From Serratia plymuthica (GTDB lineage: Bacteria; Pseudomonadota; Gammaproteobacteria; Enterobacterales; Enterobacteriaceae): a stretch of 64,000 nucleotides of DNA. Below the pieces are notes generated by a model, which was not told the origin of the DNA, searched no databases, and saw only the letters and a list, made by a program, of their open reading frames with translations. Position numbers and translations under genes: made by a program. The stretch covers positions 2,666,001 through 2,730,000 of the forward strand of contig NZ_CP068771.1 of assembly GCF_018336935.1 (NCBI RefSeq), read 5' to 3'. This document shows positions 1-8,602 of the stretch, one piece after another (position 1 is the stretch's first letter; each line of letters begins with the position of its first letter).

Positions 1-63
1 AACCTGGTTTCCGCCCTGTTGCTGATTTACCTGTTCCGTCTGTATATGCTGCTGCGCAGTTGA
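1..63 (+). CDS. yciC: YciC family membrane protein, C-terminal end only
   Basis: Only the last 20 codons are in the window, ending in TGA at 61-63. The visible tail reads NLVSALLLIYLFRLYMLLRS, which is nearly the same as the C-terminus of E. coli YciC (UPF0259 inner-membrane protein). It is a hydrophobic segment with a short basic end. In E. coli yciC sits directly next to yciB and yciA; here a SulP transporter gene on the other strand separates them. The function of YciC is not established. The identification rests on this short but distinctive tail and on synteny. Confidence 0.85.
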   Translation, partial: NLVSALLLIYLFRLYMLLRS

Positions 64-80
64 TCTGCCCGCAGTAACTA

Positions 81-106
81 AAAGGGCACGCCGAAGCGTG
101 CCCTTT
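81..106. terminator. Bidirectional terminator between yciC and the SulP gene
   Basis: An 11-bp perfect stem (81-91 with 96-106) encloses a CGAA tetraloop. The arms begin with A residues and end with T residues, so it can terminate both yciC and the convergent SulP gene. Confidence 0.9.
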
Positions 107-110
107 TTGC

Positions 111-1814
111 TTATGGAACCGCTGCCGTCTCAGCCTGTTCCTTGCTCTGAATCAGCTTCAACGCCAGATACAAATCCGGCACCAGAATCAATTCACGATC
201 GCGTCCCAGCCGATTGATGCGGAACCAGCGCGTCAGCTCGGTCCGCCGCCCCGCCAATACCAACTTCACGTTACGCTGTAACAAATCGCGCTTCAGTTCA
301 TCTATCGCCGCCAGAACGCTGATATCCGCGTGGGTAAAGCTGGCGACGGCATCCACCACCACCCAACGCGGCTGAAACGGCGTGCTGTCCACCAGATTCA
401 GGATCCGGCGCTTGAAATACGCCACGTTAAAATAGGTTAATGGCGAGTTGAAGCGGTACATCATCACGCCGGGTACTGCCTTGACGCCGTTGTTGTTGCC
501 CATTGAGTGGATCATGCCCTCGTCGTTCACACCCAGCAGTTGCTCCGTTGGGCGAAACACCGTGCGCAGAAACTGCATCAGCCCCAGCAATACCGCCAGG
601 CCGATGCCGCTGATCACCCCCACCAGCAGCACGCACAGGAAAGTGAACATCGCCAACATGAAGGCCTGCGCATTGCGGCGACGCATGATCCAGATGCCCC
701 GAAAATCCAGCAACGACCAGGCGGCATACATCAGCACTACGCCTAACCCCGCCACCGGAATAAACTGCAGCGGCGCCATCAGGAACAACAGCACGAAAGC
801 AATCACCCCCGCTGCAATGATCGACACCAATTGGCTCTTGCCGCCGTTGGCATCGTTAACCGCAGTACGGGAATCCGCCCCGCTGATGGCAAACCCCTGA
901 GAAAGCGCCGAAACGATATTCACCAGCCCCAGCGCGCGAAACTCAGCGTCGGCATTCACCTCATAGCCGTTCTTCGCCGCAAAACTGCGAGCGGTCAGCA
1001 TCATGCTGACAAAACTGACTACCGCCAGGTTGAGCGCCGGAATGACCATGTCTCGCAGCAAACCCGGCTGGAAATCCGGCCACTGGACTATCGGCAGTGC
1101 ATCGCTAAAACCGCCCACCGTCACCACGCCATGCTGCTGCAACCCGCCAATCCAGGTGACGAAAGCCGCCAATATGATGGCAAACAGCGGTGCCGGCCAG
1201 TTAGGGCGCCATTTTTTAAACCCCAGCAGCGTGACCAGCGTCAGCAGCGACACCGCCATGGTCAGCCAGTCGCTATGCATCAGGTTGCCCGGCAGCGCGT
1301 AAATGCGCTCAATCAACTGCGCAGGATGAACGCCAAAACCGAGAACCTTGCCGATCTGATCGACCATAATGGTGATCGCCACGCCGTTCAGCAGCCCGCT
1401 GAGTATCGGCCGGGAGAGCAGATCCGCCAGTGCGCCCAGTTTGAAACGGCTAGCCAACAGGCACCAGGTGCCCATCATTGCCGTCATCATGATGGTAAGC
1501 TGCCAGTGCCGTTCCATATTACCCGCCGCCAGCGGCGTCACTACTGCGGCTATCACGGCGCAGGTGGCGGCGTCCGGCCCGACAATAAGCTGGCGCGATG
1601 ATCCGAAAAACGCGTAAGCGACCATCGGCAAAATACAGGAGTACAATCCCACCACCGGGCTGACCCCGGCCAGTTCGGCGTAAGCAATCGCCACCGGCAA
1701 TGCCACCGCGGCGACGGAGAGCCCGGCGCGTATATCCGGCTTAAGCCAACTGCGTTGATACCCTAATAAATGCGCCAAACCGGGCGTCAGCGCCTGGAGA
1801 GATTTCCACTGCAT
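111..1814 (-). CDS. SulP family anion/dicarboxylate transporter with STAS domain
   Basis: A 567-residue inner-membrane protein of the SulP (SLC26) family, which moves sulfate, bicarbonate or dicarboxylates. The first ~430 residues are a chain of hydrophobic helices containing SPVVGLYS near helix 2 and GADSRTAVND in the core. The C-terminal ~120 residues form a STAS domain, with FTHADISVLAAIDELKR in its helical part. I start at the ATG at 1814 (MQWKSLQAL) because the 43-residue upstream extension is not membrane-like and that length fits E. coli DauA. A weak GGAA ribosome site precedes it. It stands alone, facing yciC, and interrupts the usual yciC-yciB order. The substrate cannot be told from sequence; it may be a DauA paralogue. 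Confidence 0.88.
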   Translation of the reverse strand: MQWKSLQALTPGLAHLLGYQRSWLKPDIRAGLSVAAVALPVAIAYAELAGVSPVVGLYSCILPMVAYAFFGSSRQLIVGPDAATCAVIAAVVTPLAAGNMERHWQLTIMMTAMMGTWCLLASRFKLGALADLLSRPILSGLLNGVAITIMVDQIGKVLGFGVHPAQLIERIYALPGNLMHSDWLTMAVSLLTLVTLLGFKKWRPNWPAPLFAIILAAFVTWIGGLQQHGVVTVGGFSDALPIVQWPDFQPGLLRDMVIPALNLAVVSFVSMMLTARSFAAKNGYEVNADAEFRALGLVNIVSALSQGFAISGADSRTAVNDANGGKSQLVSIIAAGVIAFVLLFLMAPLQFIPVAGLGVVLMYAAWSLLDFRGIWIMRRRNAQAFMLAMFTFLCVLLVGVISGIGLAVLLGLMQFLRTVFRPTEQLLGVNDEGMIHSMGNNNGVKAVPGVMMYRFNSPLTYFNVAYFKRRILNLVDSTPFQPRWVVVDAVASFTHADISVLAAIDELKRDLLQRNVKLVLAGRRTELTRWFRINRLGRDRELILVPDLYLALKLIQSKEQAETAAVP

Positions 1815-2048
1815 AAACTGTTTTCCGTTATAAATTATCAGGCTATTATTACGCGCATCATGAGATGCCGGTGCCCTGTTGGCAAGCAGCCCGCCGCTAA
1901 CTCGCGACCTCAATCGTAAGTTTATGCAAATTCCTGCTTTCATGGCAGAAATCCGGCGGCCAAACGCCGATAATCAGCGCCTCCCAGCGGTACACAGAGC
2001 CCGCCGAATCCGGTATAGTCGGCCGATGAACAGATGATGGATTGATTT

Positions 2049-2588
2049 ATGAAGCAGTTTCTTGATTTCCTCCCGTTAATTGTCTTTTTTGCTTTTTATA
2101 AGCTCTACGATATCTACGTCGCTTCCGGCGCGTTGATTGTCGCTACCGCGCTGGCGCTGGTGTTCACCTGGATCAAATACCGCAAGGTCGAGAAGATGAC
2201 GCTGATCACCTTCCTGATGGTACTGGTGTTCGGCACCCTGACGTTGGTATTCCATAACGATTTGTTTATCAAATGGAAAGTTACGGTCATCTACAGCCTG
2301 TTTGCGTTGGCGTTGCTGATCAGCCAACTGGTGCTCAAGAAGCCACTGGTCCAGCGCATGCTGGGTAAAGAGCTGACGCTGCCGGACAAGGTGTGGAGCA
2401 ATCTCAACCTGGCCTGGGCGGTGTTCTTCCTGCTTTGTGGCCTGGCGAATATCTACGTCGCCTTTTGGCTGCCGCAAAGCGTTTGGGTTAACTTTAAAGT
2501 GTTCGGCCTGACGGCCCTGACGCTGGTGTTTACCCTGCTCAGCGGTATTTATATTTATCGGCACATGCCGGAAGAACAGAAAAAATAG
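2049..2588 (+). CDS. yciB: Septation / cell-envelope inner-membrane protein YciB
   Basis: The protein has 179 residues, the same length as E. coli YciB (IspZ family). It has five hydrophobic stretches and starts [19 protein letters not shown], as in E. coli. YciB spans the inner membrane and is linked to cell-envelope integrity and to the division and elongation machinery. It is first in a yciB-yciA pair; 75 bp containing a strong hairpin separate it from yciA. Nothing unusual is seen in the protein. Confidence 0.95.
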   Translation: MKQFLDFLPLIVFFAFYKLYDIYVASGALIVATALALVFTWIKYRKVEKMTLITFLMVLVFGTLTLVFHNDLFIKWKVTVIYSLFALALLISQLVLKKPLVQRMLGKELTLPDKVWSNLNLAWAVFFLLCGLANIYVAFWLPQSVWVNFKVFGLTALTLVFTLLSGIYIYRHMPEEQKK

Positions 2589-2604
2589 TTACAAAATTGT
2601 TAAT

Positions 2605-2626
2605 GCCCGCAGCGCTTGCTGCGGGC
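2605..2626. other. GC-rich hairpin in the yciB-yciA gap
   Basis: A 9-bp perfect stem (2605-2613 with 2618-2626) with loop GCTT. There is no T-tract, so it is probably an mRNA processing or stability hairpin rather than a terminator. TATAAT at 2629-2634 follows at once and could be the -10 of a yciA promoter, but no well-spaced -35 is visible. Confidence 0.5.
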
Positions 2627-2663
2627 AGTATAATGAAAACCCTTCTTTGATAAGCAGACGGCT

Positions 2664-3092
2664 ATGACTCAACAACGACCTTTACCCAGTGGCGAGATGG
2701 TACTGAGAACGCTGGCGATGCCGGCAGATACCAATGCCAACGGTGATATTTTTGGCGGCTGGCTGATGTCGCAAATGGATATTGGCGGCGCTATTCAGGC
2801 GAAAGAAATCGCCGAAGGACGCGTGGTGACAGTGCGTGTCGACGGCATGACCTTCCTGAAACCGGTCGCAGTGGGTGACGTGGTTTGCTGCTATGCGCAG
2901 TGTATCCGCACCGGCCGCAGTTCTATCACCATCAATATCGAAGTGTGGGTGAAGAAGGTGTCCTCTGCGCCTATCGGCCAACGCTACCGTGCAACCGAGG
3001 CGGTATTTACCTACGTCGCGGTGGACGACGAGGGTAACTCGCGCGCTCTGCCCGATGGCAAAATGAACTTCCGCGTCGGCTTTGAAGAATAG
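2664..3092 (+). CDS. yciA: Acyl-CoA thioester hydrolase YciA
   Basis: A 142-residue single hot-dog-fold thioesterase that hydrolyses short and medium acyl-CoAs in the cytoplasm. The family motif NANGDIFGGWLMSQMD, with the catalytic Asp in NGDIFGGW, lies at about residues 24-39. The E. coli enzyme is about 132 residues, so the C-terminal tail is slightly longer. It ends just before a strong terminator. The start ATG fits the typical MTQQRPLPSGEMVLRTLAMP opening. Confidence 0.95.
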   Translation: MTQQRPLPSGEMVLRTLAMPADTNANGDIFGGWLMSQMDIGGAIQAKEIAEGRVVTVRVDGMTFLKPVAVGDVVCCYAQCIRTGRSSITINIEVWVKKVSSAPIGQRYRATEAVFTYVAVDDEGNSRALPDGKMNFRVGFEE

Positions 3093-3110
3093 CTGAAACG
3101 CAGGCAACAA

Positions 3111-3136
3111 AAAGGGTCGCTTCGGCGACCCTTTTT
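3111..3136. terminator. Bidirectional terminator between yciA and tonB
   Basis: An 11-bp stem (3111-3121 with 3126-3136) closed by a TTCG tetraloop, with A-run and T-run flanks. It serves the convergent yciA and tonB genes. Confidence 0.92.
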
Positions 3137-3155
3137 GTTGGCGCCAACGTCGATA

Positions 3156-3896
3156 TCAGTTCATCTCCGTGGTGCCGTTCATTTTAAAGCGGATAGTCAT
3201 GGTGAGATTCTTCGCTTCCTTGGCTTCATAACGCCACTTGCGCATTGCCTGTTTCACTTCACGCTCGAACATATTGCGTGGTTCAGCAGACAAAATGCGC
3301 ACGTTACTCAAACGGCCATCGCTGTCGACATCAAACTGCACCCGCACATTACCTTCAATCTGCAAAGCTCGGGCGCGCGGCGGATAAATCGGATCGGCGC
3401 GGCTGATGGGTTTCGGCCCCACATCACGCGAGTTCCCCTGAACCGGGGCAGACGGCCCCTGCTTAACCGGTGCTTTATCAATCGGCTTGGCCGGTTGGTT
3501 ATTCTCAAACGGTGATGGCTCGCGCGGCTCGGTTTTCTGCGGTTCGCGTTTGACCGTTTTTTCGACCTTCGGCTTCGGTTTCGGCTTCGGTTTGGGTTTT
3601 ACCGGCTCAGGTTTCAGTATCGCCTTCGGCGGTGGCTCAGGAAGTGGTTCCGGCTCCGGTTCAGGCTCCACCTGCGGTTCTGGCTCAGGCTCGGCGGGTG
3701 CCGGCGGCGGCGGTTCCGCCATCGCGGCGGTATTGACCATCATGGCGCTGATTGGCGCATCCTCCGGTTTCGGCAGTTCCATGACCTCTTTGACAGAAGC
3801 ATAGAGCAACCCCACCACCAGGGCGCTGTGTAAGCCAACGGACAGGACAATCGGCACGGACAAACGGCGATTAAGGAACATCTTTTTTAGCGGCAT
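3156..3896 (-). CDS. tonB: Energy transducer TonB
   Basis: A 246-residue inner-membrane-anchored periplasmic protein that passes proton-motive energy from ExbB/ExbD to outer-membrane siderophore and cobalamin receptors. It has an N-terminal signal anchor (residues ~14-32, ending in VVGLLYASV) and a long Pro-rich arm. Glu-Pro repeats (~65-85) are followed by Lys-Pro repeats (~93-107), the acidic-to-basic layout typical of enterobacteria. The C-terminal domain contains [12 protein letters not shown] and ends in [11 protein letters not shown]. The start is chosen at ATG 3896 with GAGGAAA upstream. A Fur-like site lies upstream, and its likely partner receptor is encoded at 55.6-57.7 kb. Confidence 0.96.
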   Translation of the reverse strand: MPLKKMFLNRRLSVPIVLSVGLHSALVVGLLYASVKEVMELPKPEDAPISAMMVNTAAMAEPPPPAPAEPEPEPQVEPEPEPEPLPEPPPKAILKPEPVKPKPKPKPKPKVEKTVKREPQKTEPREPSPFENNQPAKPIDKAPVKQGPSAPVQGNSRDVGPKPISRADPIYPPRARALQIEGNVRVQFDVDSDGRLSNVRILSAEPRNMFEREVKQAMRKWRYEAKEAKNLTMTIRFKMNGTTEMN

Positions 3897-3932
3897 AATG
3901 ATTCTGTTTCCTCTGGTTCGCCAAGTTTAAAT

Positions 3933-3951
3933 GCAAATAGCAATCATATTC
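3933..3951. promoter_or_regulatory. Probable Fur box upstream of tonB
   Basis: The 19 bases GCAAATAGCAATCATATTC match 12 of 19 positions of the enterobacterial Fur consensus, including an intact AATCAT half. It lies about 40 bp ahead of tonB. Fur repression of tonB is known in E. coli; this particular site is inferred. Confidence 0.5.
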
Positions 3952-4091
3952 AATAACGAATGGCGAACTATCGCTTTAATCGTCATTATTCATCGCTAAA
4001 ACCTGAAAACTCATAAGGATATTAACCTTTCATTTGCTTTTTTACTGCGGATTTCACACGCGCTATTAACCTGGCTTACCGCGAAAAAACC

Positions 4092-4112
4092 AAAAAACCC
4101 GCCGTAGCGGGT
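4092..4112 (-). terminator. Terminator of queH
   Basis: On the minus strand a 6-bp GC stem (ACCCGC/GCGGGT, loop of 4) is followed by a run of six T residues. It lies 20 bp past the queH stop. Confidence 0.8.
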
Positions 4113-4132
4113 CATTTTTCACCAATGCGGCG

Positions 4133-4786
4133 TTATTCTTCATCACCGTAGTACAACACACCCAGTTTTATCAGGGGTCGCCCCTGCGCTTTGCGATGCA
4201 GGTTGGTATCACGCAACGAATACACGCAACCGCAATACTCCTGCTGGTAAAAGCGTTCGCGCTTGCTGATTTCTATCATTCGGGACGCGCCGCCTTTTTT
4301 GCGCCAGTTGTAATCCCAATACTGCAAGTCAGGATATTTTTCTGCCGCGCGGACGCCGCAGTCGGTGATTTGCTGCATATTCTTCCAGCGGGAAATACCC
4401 AGCGAGCTGGAGATGGTGTCATAGCCATGCTCATGCGCGTACAACGCGGTGCGCTCGAAACGCATATCGAAACACATGGTGCAACGGATCCCACGCTCTG
4501 GCTCGTTTTCCATGCCTTTGGCGCGGGCAAACCAGTTATCGGTATCGTAATCGGCGTCAATAATGGGTATCCCATGTTGCTCGGCAAAGCGAATGTTCTC
4601 TTCCTTGCGCAGCAGATACTCTTTTTGCGGGTGAATATTAGGATTATAGAAAAAAATGGCGTATTCGATGCCGGAGGCCTGAATGGCTTCCATCACCTCG
4701 CCGGAACAAGGCGCGCAGCAGGAGTGCAGCAACAGCTTGCTTTTGCCCTCAGGCAAGTCGAGTTTATCCCTAACCAGTTCCGTCAT
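4133..4786 (-). CDS. queH: Epoxyqueuosine reductase QueH
   Basis: A 217-residue protein of the DUF208/QueH family, which reduces epoxyqueuosine to queuosine in tRNA and can replace the cobalamin enzyme QueG. The N-terminal cysteine motif [14 protein letters not shown] and the later ones [13 protein letters not shown] and QEYCGCVYS supply the conserved metal or iron-sulfur ligands. The start at 4786 (MTELVRDKL) is set by a strong GAGGTGAGGAA ribosome site; 40 extra codons upstream are rejected. It is an independent gene with its own terminator, between tonB and yciI. I do not remember it at this place in E. coli. Confidence 0.9.
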   Translation of the reverse strand: MTELVRDKLDLPEGKSKLLLHSCCAPCSGEVMEAIQASGIEYAIFFYNPNIHPQKEYLLRKEENIRFAEQHGIPIIDADYDTDNWFARAKGMENEPERGIRCTMCFDMRFERTALYAHEHGYDTISSSLGISRWKNMQQITDCGVRAAEKYPDLQYWDYNWRKKGGASRMIEISKRERFYQQEYCGCVYSLRDTNLHRKAQGRPLIKLGVLYYGDEE

Positions 4787-4967
4787 TTCCTCACCTCTCA
4801 CACAGGAGTTCAATTCATCGCGCGGCCGCACTATACGAATAAAAACTAGCTGCTTCAAGGCATAAGCGCCAGCTGCAGATAAATTCCCCCGGCCGGGCAT
4901 TCCCATGACGCGCCTTTTGCGCTACTTTGAATTACCCCTTCTATATTAATGATTTTAAAGGTGAAAC

Positions 4968-5264
4968 ATGCTTTATCTGATCTACGCGCAGGATGTCCCC
5001 AACTCATTGGAAAACCGTCTGTCGGTGCGGCCGGCGCATCTGGCGCGCCTGCAGACGCTGCGGGATGAAGGCCGTCTGGTGGTTGCCGGCCCAAATCCGG
5101 CTATCGACAGCAACGATCCGGGCAGTGCGGGATTCAGCGGTTCTACGGTGATTGCGGAATTCGCCTCGCTGGCGGATGCCCAGGCCTGGGCTGAACAGGA
5201 TCCCTACGTCGCCGCCGGCGTTTATGGCGACGTGACGGTAAAACCCTTCAAGCAGGTGTTTTAG
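4968..5264 (+). CDS. yciI: YciI family protein
   Basis: A 98-residue cytoplasmic protein with a ferredoxin-like (dimeric alpha/beta barrel) fold of the YCII family. The conserved features are [17 protein letters not shown] at the N-terminus, [14 protein letters not shown], and the His and Asp that form the putative active site. Its length equals that of E. coli YciI. The start has AAAGGTGAAAC upstream. Its biochemical role is unknown in most species. It keeps its E. coli position between tonB and the clsA area. Confidence 0.93.
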   Translation: MLYLIYAQDVPNSLENRLSVRPAHLARLQTLRDEGRLVVAGPNPAIDSNDPGSAGFSGSTVIAEFASLADAQAWAEQDPYVAAGVYGDVTVKPFKQVF

Positions 5265-5382
5265 GGAGTGATCAAGTAAACCCACTGTTTTCCATAATAA
5301 CGGGTTGCACAGTTACAAGTCCGGGTCACATCAGGTGGTCCATGACGTATTTCTCCCCCCGTCTCAGAATGAACGATACCGT

Positions 5383-5530
5383 AAAAAAAAAGCCAGCACG
5401 GAGTGGCTGGCTAAAGGGTTCTTCGAGGGAATATCTTGTCCGATAACCCTACGCTTTCCTGTTTCGCCCCGCCAGCTATCAGTGCGATAGCTTTTCTCTT
5501 AAAGCAAAGCGTCTGGCGACGCATTCCGGC
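5383..5530 (-). ncRNA. Candidate structured small RNA (unrecognised)
   Basis: The 331-bp gap between yciI and the KTSC gene has no convincing plus-strand gene. Read on the minus strand from about 5530 to 5383 it can form successive hairpins: GCGTC/GACGC, AGCTATC/GATAGCT (5492-5474), AGGGTT/AACCCT, and AGCCAGC/GCTGGCT (5412-5391). The last is followed by nine T residues, a classic intrinsic terminator with no annotated gene to serve. A 37-codon basic reading frame (5524-5411) also fits inside it with a poor ribosome site. It is a small RNA or short leader by inference; no family is recognised. Confidence 0.4.
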
Positions 5531-5595
5531 TTCTGGTATGGTTAACGGGCTACCTATAACCATATAAATAATAATGAATTAACAGGGGGGTCTAC

Positions 5596-5808
5596 TTGCA
5601 GCGACAACCGGTTTCATCTTCAAGAATTATATCAATAGGCTATGATGAGAATGCTCAGATTCTGGAAATCCAGTTTCGCGATGCGGGGACCTACCAATAT
5701 ATCGGGGTTCCCAAGCGAATCTACCAGGATTTTGTCGTGGTGGTTTCAAAAGGCAGATTTTATGACGGCGTCATAAAGGGCAAATATTTGTGCCGTAAAA
5801 TCGGGTAA
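5596..5808 (+). CDS. KTSC domain-containing small protein
   Basis: A 70-residue cytoplasmic protein made of one KTSC domain. VSSSRIISIGYDENAQILE at the start, a Tyr-rich centre (GTYQYIGVPKRIYQDF) and SKGRFYDGVIKGKY near the end are the family hallmarks. The start codon is TTG at 5596, preceded by a G-rich ribosome site (AGGGGGG). KTSC domains have been linked to lysyl-tRNA synthetase-like proteins and nucleic-acid-associated roles, but the function is unknown. It is single, between a likely RNA gene and a TetR gene. Confidence 0.8.
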   Translation: MQRQPVSSSRIISIGYDENAQILEIQFRDAGTYQYIGVPKRIYQDFVVVVSKGRFYDGVIKGKYLCRKIG

Positions 5809-5876
5809 CCGGCCAGGTTAAATATCAACCCGGCCTGCGCGCCACCGCCGAACGGTGTCGGGGTTAAGATTATTTT

Positions 5877-6452
5877 TTACTTCGATGCCGGACCCGCTAC
5901 AGCCGTTTGGCTCGGTGCCAAAACCAATGCCTGCATATCCGCAAACATAGCGTCCCACTCTTGCTGGCCAATATCCATCAGGCCAAAAAACCGCAGCATG
6001 AATGCCCCTTCGGTGGCCAGAAAAACCAACCGCGCGCGCCTTCCCTCCTCAGTGGTCAAATCCAGATCGGCGATCCTGCTACGGTACCATTCGCGCGTGC
6101 TGTCCAGATGCTCCGGCGTTTGAATCAGCGTCGCCATCAACCCCGCCGCTTTGGCGCTGGACGCCTGATCGGAGCTTCTGGTCGCCTGCATATGCGCGCG
6201 CACGGTGGTGGTAGCCGAGGGATTTTCCCCGGCAATCGCGTCGAACAGGGTGTCATACGCCTTGCCCCAGCGTTCAAACATCGCATCAATCAACGCATCT
6301 TTACTGCCGAAGCAGTATTGCACCCCGCCTTTGGAGATCCCCATCGCTTTTGCGACGGAATCAATGGTCAACCCGGCGGCCCCCTGGTTGGCGACTATCT
6401 CTTCGGCCACATCCAGAACCTTGTCACGATCGATGCTGCGTTGACGTCCCAT
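5877..6452 (-). CDS. TetR family transcriptional repressor (SmvR-like)
   Basis: A 191-residue regulator with an N-terminal helix-turn-helix at residues ~27-55 (LTIDSVAKAMGISKGGVQYC, then FGSKDALID), followed by a helical ligand-binding domain. It is transcribed away from an MFS drug-efflux gene, with a palindrome in the 124-bp gap between them. That arrangement is standard for a local repressor released by the pump's substrates, as with SmvR/SmvA in Klebsiella and Proteus. The specific name is not assigned because the ligand domain is not diagnostic. Confidence 0.88.
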   Translation of the reverse strand: MGRQRSIDRDKVLDVAEEIVANQGAAGLTIDSVAKAMGISKGGVQYCFGSKDALIDAMFERWGKAYDTLFDAIAGENPSATTTVRAHMQATRSSDQASSAKAAGLMATLIQTPEHLDSTREWYRSRIADLDLTTEEGRRARLVFLATEGAFMLRFFGLMDIGQQEWDAMFADMQALVLAPSQTAVAGPASK

Positions 6453-6471
6453 TGATGGACTCCCCTTTTCA

Positions 6472-6483
6472 ATACGTACGTAT
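6472..6483. promoter_or_regulatory. Candidate TetR operator palindrome
   Basis: ATACGTACGTAT is a perfect 12-bp palindrome 19 bp upstream of the tetR start codon and about 95 bp before the MFS start, inside the divergent promoter region. AT-rich promoter-like sequence (TATATATTATGA) follows. It is the most likely repressor site, by position. Confidence 0.55.
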
Positions 6484-6576
6484 GGATATATATTATGACC
6501 AGTATACCATCAGTGGAGACTGGGGTTTACCTTCTGGCGGCGCATCCGCGCTGCCCGCATTTTTTGGAATAATATT

Positions 6577-8052
6577 ATGTTCGTAAACAACCGCTGGTTG
6601 ATCCTGGCATTAATCTCCAGCGCACTATTTCTCATCGTCATCGACATGACGGTGTTATATACCGCCTTGCCACGGCTGACACAGGCGCTGGATGCCAATG
6701 CGTCACAAAAGTTATGGATCGTAAACGCTTATCCGCTGGTGGTCGCAGGTTTGTTGCCAGGCGCCGGCATGTTGAGCGACCGCGTCGGTCATAAACGCCT
6801 GTTTATGGCCGGATTGCCTGTTTTTGCCGCCGCCTCGCTTTGCGCCGCCTTTTCCCCCTCAGCCGAGTGGTTGATCGCTGCGCGTGCATTTCTCGCCGTG
6901 GGTGCCGCAATGATGATGCCGGCAACCCTGTCCATCGTCCGCCATGTTTTTACCGACGAACGCGAGCGCGCATTGGCCATTGGCATTTGGGCCGCGGTCG
7001 CCTCCAGCGCCGCCGCGCTGGGCCCCGTAGTCGGCGGGGTGTTGCTGGAGTATTTCTGGTGGGGATCGGTGTTTCTTATCAACGTGCCGGTAGTGATGTT
7101 GGTGCTGCCGCTGGCATGGCGACTGATACCGCACTGTGGCGGGAAAAATAAGCGCCCTTACGACATTGTCGGCTCGGTACAGATCATGATCGGTCTGGTG
7201 GGCAGCATCTACGCGCTGAAAGAATTGAGCAAAACCGCCCCCTCATTCATCGCGTTAGCGATTGCCGCTGCGATCGGCATTGTCTCTCTGGTCCTTTTTG
7301 TACGTCGCCAAAGGCAAGCGCAGTACCCGATGATTGACTTCTCGCTGTTCCAAAACCGGCTATTTTCCGGTGGCGTCGGCGTCGCCTTGCTCTCGATGAT
7401 AGCGCTGATTGGCGTGGAACTGGTTCTGAGCCAACGCTTGCAATTGGTTCTCGATCTGAGCCCATTGCAGGCCGCGCTATTTATTCTGCCGATCCCGCTG
7501 GCTTCCGTACTGGCCGGGCCGCTGACTGGCTTATTCCTGCCCCGCTACGGCGAACGTCGTATGATGCTCGGCAGCTTTATTCTGACCGGTCTTGGGATCG
7601 CCGGCCTCGCCCTGTTTTATCAAAGCAGCGTTTTATTGCAATTGATGTGCCTGTGTATCACTGGTTTTGGCGTCGGTGGCGCCATTACCGCCGCATCGAC
7701 CGCCATCATGTTGAATGCGCCTGAAGAGAAATCCGGCATGGCGGCGTCGATTGAAGACGTCTCCTATGAACTGGGCGGGGTTCTGGGCATTACCTTGCTG
7801 GGTGGGTTGATGACGGCCGTCTATAGCCACAGCCTGACGTTGCCCGGCAGTTTGCCGGTAAGCGACATCGCTTATGACAGCATTGATGAAGCTCTGCGCC
7901 TGGCCGCCACTCTGGCCGACGAGCGGGCCGAGCAACTGCGACAACTGGCGCGCACGGCTTTCGACCGGGCATTTATCGCGGTACTGATAGCGGCAGCGCT
8001 GTTGATGGCGCTAGGGGCAAGCATGGCCAAGTGGGCTTTAGGCAAGAAGTGA
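6577..8052 (+). CDS. MFS multidrug efflux transporter, DHA2 family (SmvA/QacA type)
   Basis: A 491-residue inner-membrane protein with about 14 hydrophobic helices, the size and layout of the DHA2 drug/proton antiporters. Helix 1 contains LFLIVIDMTVLYTALP, with the Asp typical of the family, and the loop after helix 2 has GMLSDRVGHKRLFM (motif A). Motif C-like ALGPVVGGVLLE lies in helix 5. Relatives such as SmvA and QacA export cationic compounds (methyl viologen, quaternary ammonium, biguanides). It starts at ATG 6577 after TTGGAATA and is divergent from a TetR gene that probably controls it. The substrate is inferred from family only. Confidence 0.88.
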   Translation: MFVNNRWLILALISSALFLIVIDMTVLYTALPRLTQALDANASQKLWIVNAYPLVVAGLLPGAGMLSDRVGHKRLFMAGLPVFAAASLCAAFSPSAEWLIAARAFLAVGAAMMMPATLSIVRHVFTDERERALAIGIWAAVASSAAALGPVVGGVLLEYFWWGSVFLINVPVVMLVLPLAWRLIPHCGGKNKRPYDIVGSVQIMIGLVGSIYALKELSKTAPSFIALAIAAAIGIVSLVLFVRRQRQAQYPMIDFSLFQNRLFSGGVGVALLSMIALIGVELVLSQRLQLVLDLSPLQAALFILPIPLASVLAGPLTGLFLPRYGERRMMLGSFILTGLGIAGLALFYQSSVLLQLMCLCITGFGVGGAITAASTAIMLNAPEEKSGMAASIEDVSYELGGVLGITLLGGLMTAVYSHSLTLPGSLPVSDIAYDSIDEALRLAATLADERAEQLRQLARTAFDRAFIAVLIAAALLMALGASMAKWALGKK

Positions 8053-8145
8053 TAAAGCCCGCTCTCGGGGAGAGTTTGTCGACAGGGGGATACAAGGACG
8101 CCCCCATAATATCCCTCGGGCTTAAAACAACTTTTTCGTCAAATC

Positions 8146-8165
8146 ACAGTCCCTGCCGGGACTGT
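8146..8165 (+). terminator. Terminator after the MFS gene
   Basis: An 8-bp stem (ACAGTCCC/GGGACTGT, loop TGCC) whose 3' arm runs into TTTT on the plus strand. It lies between the MFS stop and the convergent yciY stop. Confidence 0.75.
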
Positions 8166-8172
8166 TTTCGTT

Positions 8173-8349
8173 TTACCAGTCGTAGGCCACCACAAACAGC
8201 AATGCGCGCCGGTGCTGGTCATCCAGGCGGCGTCGCACCCGGATAATGTGCCGGTTGCTGCATGATTGGCGCTCCAGCCAGCGATGCCTGCGGCGCTGAC
8301 TCTGCCGCAGCATCCGCCAGCGGCCCACTTCGTTTCTACTGCGTCTCAT
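8173..8349 (-). CDS. yciY: Small basic protein YciY
   Basis: A 58-residue arginine-rich protein. It opens [16 protein letters not shown] and continues RHRWLER, matching E. coli YciY (MKRSRTEVGRWRM...), and lies next to clsA as in E. coli. It is divergent from clsA and convergent with the MFS gene. YciY has no known function; the high Arg content and lack of hydrophobic segments suggest a nucleic-acid-binding or structural role, which is only an inference. It is short enough to be missed by routine gene calling. Confidence 0.85.
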   Translation of the reverse strand: MRRSRNEVGRWRMLRQSQRRRHRWLERQSCSNRHIIRVRRRLDDQHRRALLFVVAYDW

Positions 8350-8602
8350 CGTTTCGTCACTCGTCCGTCAAATGCCAACGGCGGGCATTATAGCCCTTTC
8401 GTCGAGCGATCCAAGTCGCAGTTCGTCGCACTGCCACGTCGCCGAGCGACGCGATGGTCGAATAAAAATGTTTTTTTCGCTTACAGCAAGTGCCTTAAGA
8501 CAATCATATTTATGCAATATAAGCGCCGAGAAAAGGTTCCCCCTTTACCATTCTGTGCGTACACTCATTGTTGATGGTTTGCGAACAGGATTTTTCGCCT
8601 TT

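Noticed and set aside
831..1601. 256-codon plus-strand frame rich in Gln, Arg and His
   Set aside because: Antisense to the SulP gene, composition typical of a shadow frame.
3487..3804. Gly-Ser-rich open frame on the plus strand
   Set aside because: It mirrors the Glu-Pro/Lys-Pro arm of tonB on the other strand; the repeats are an antisense artefact.
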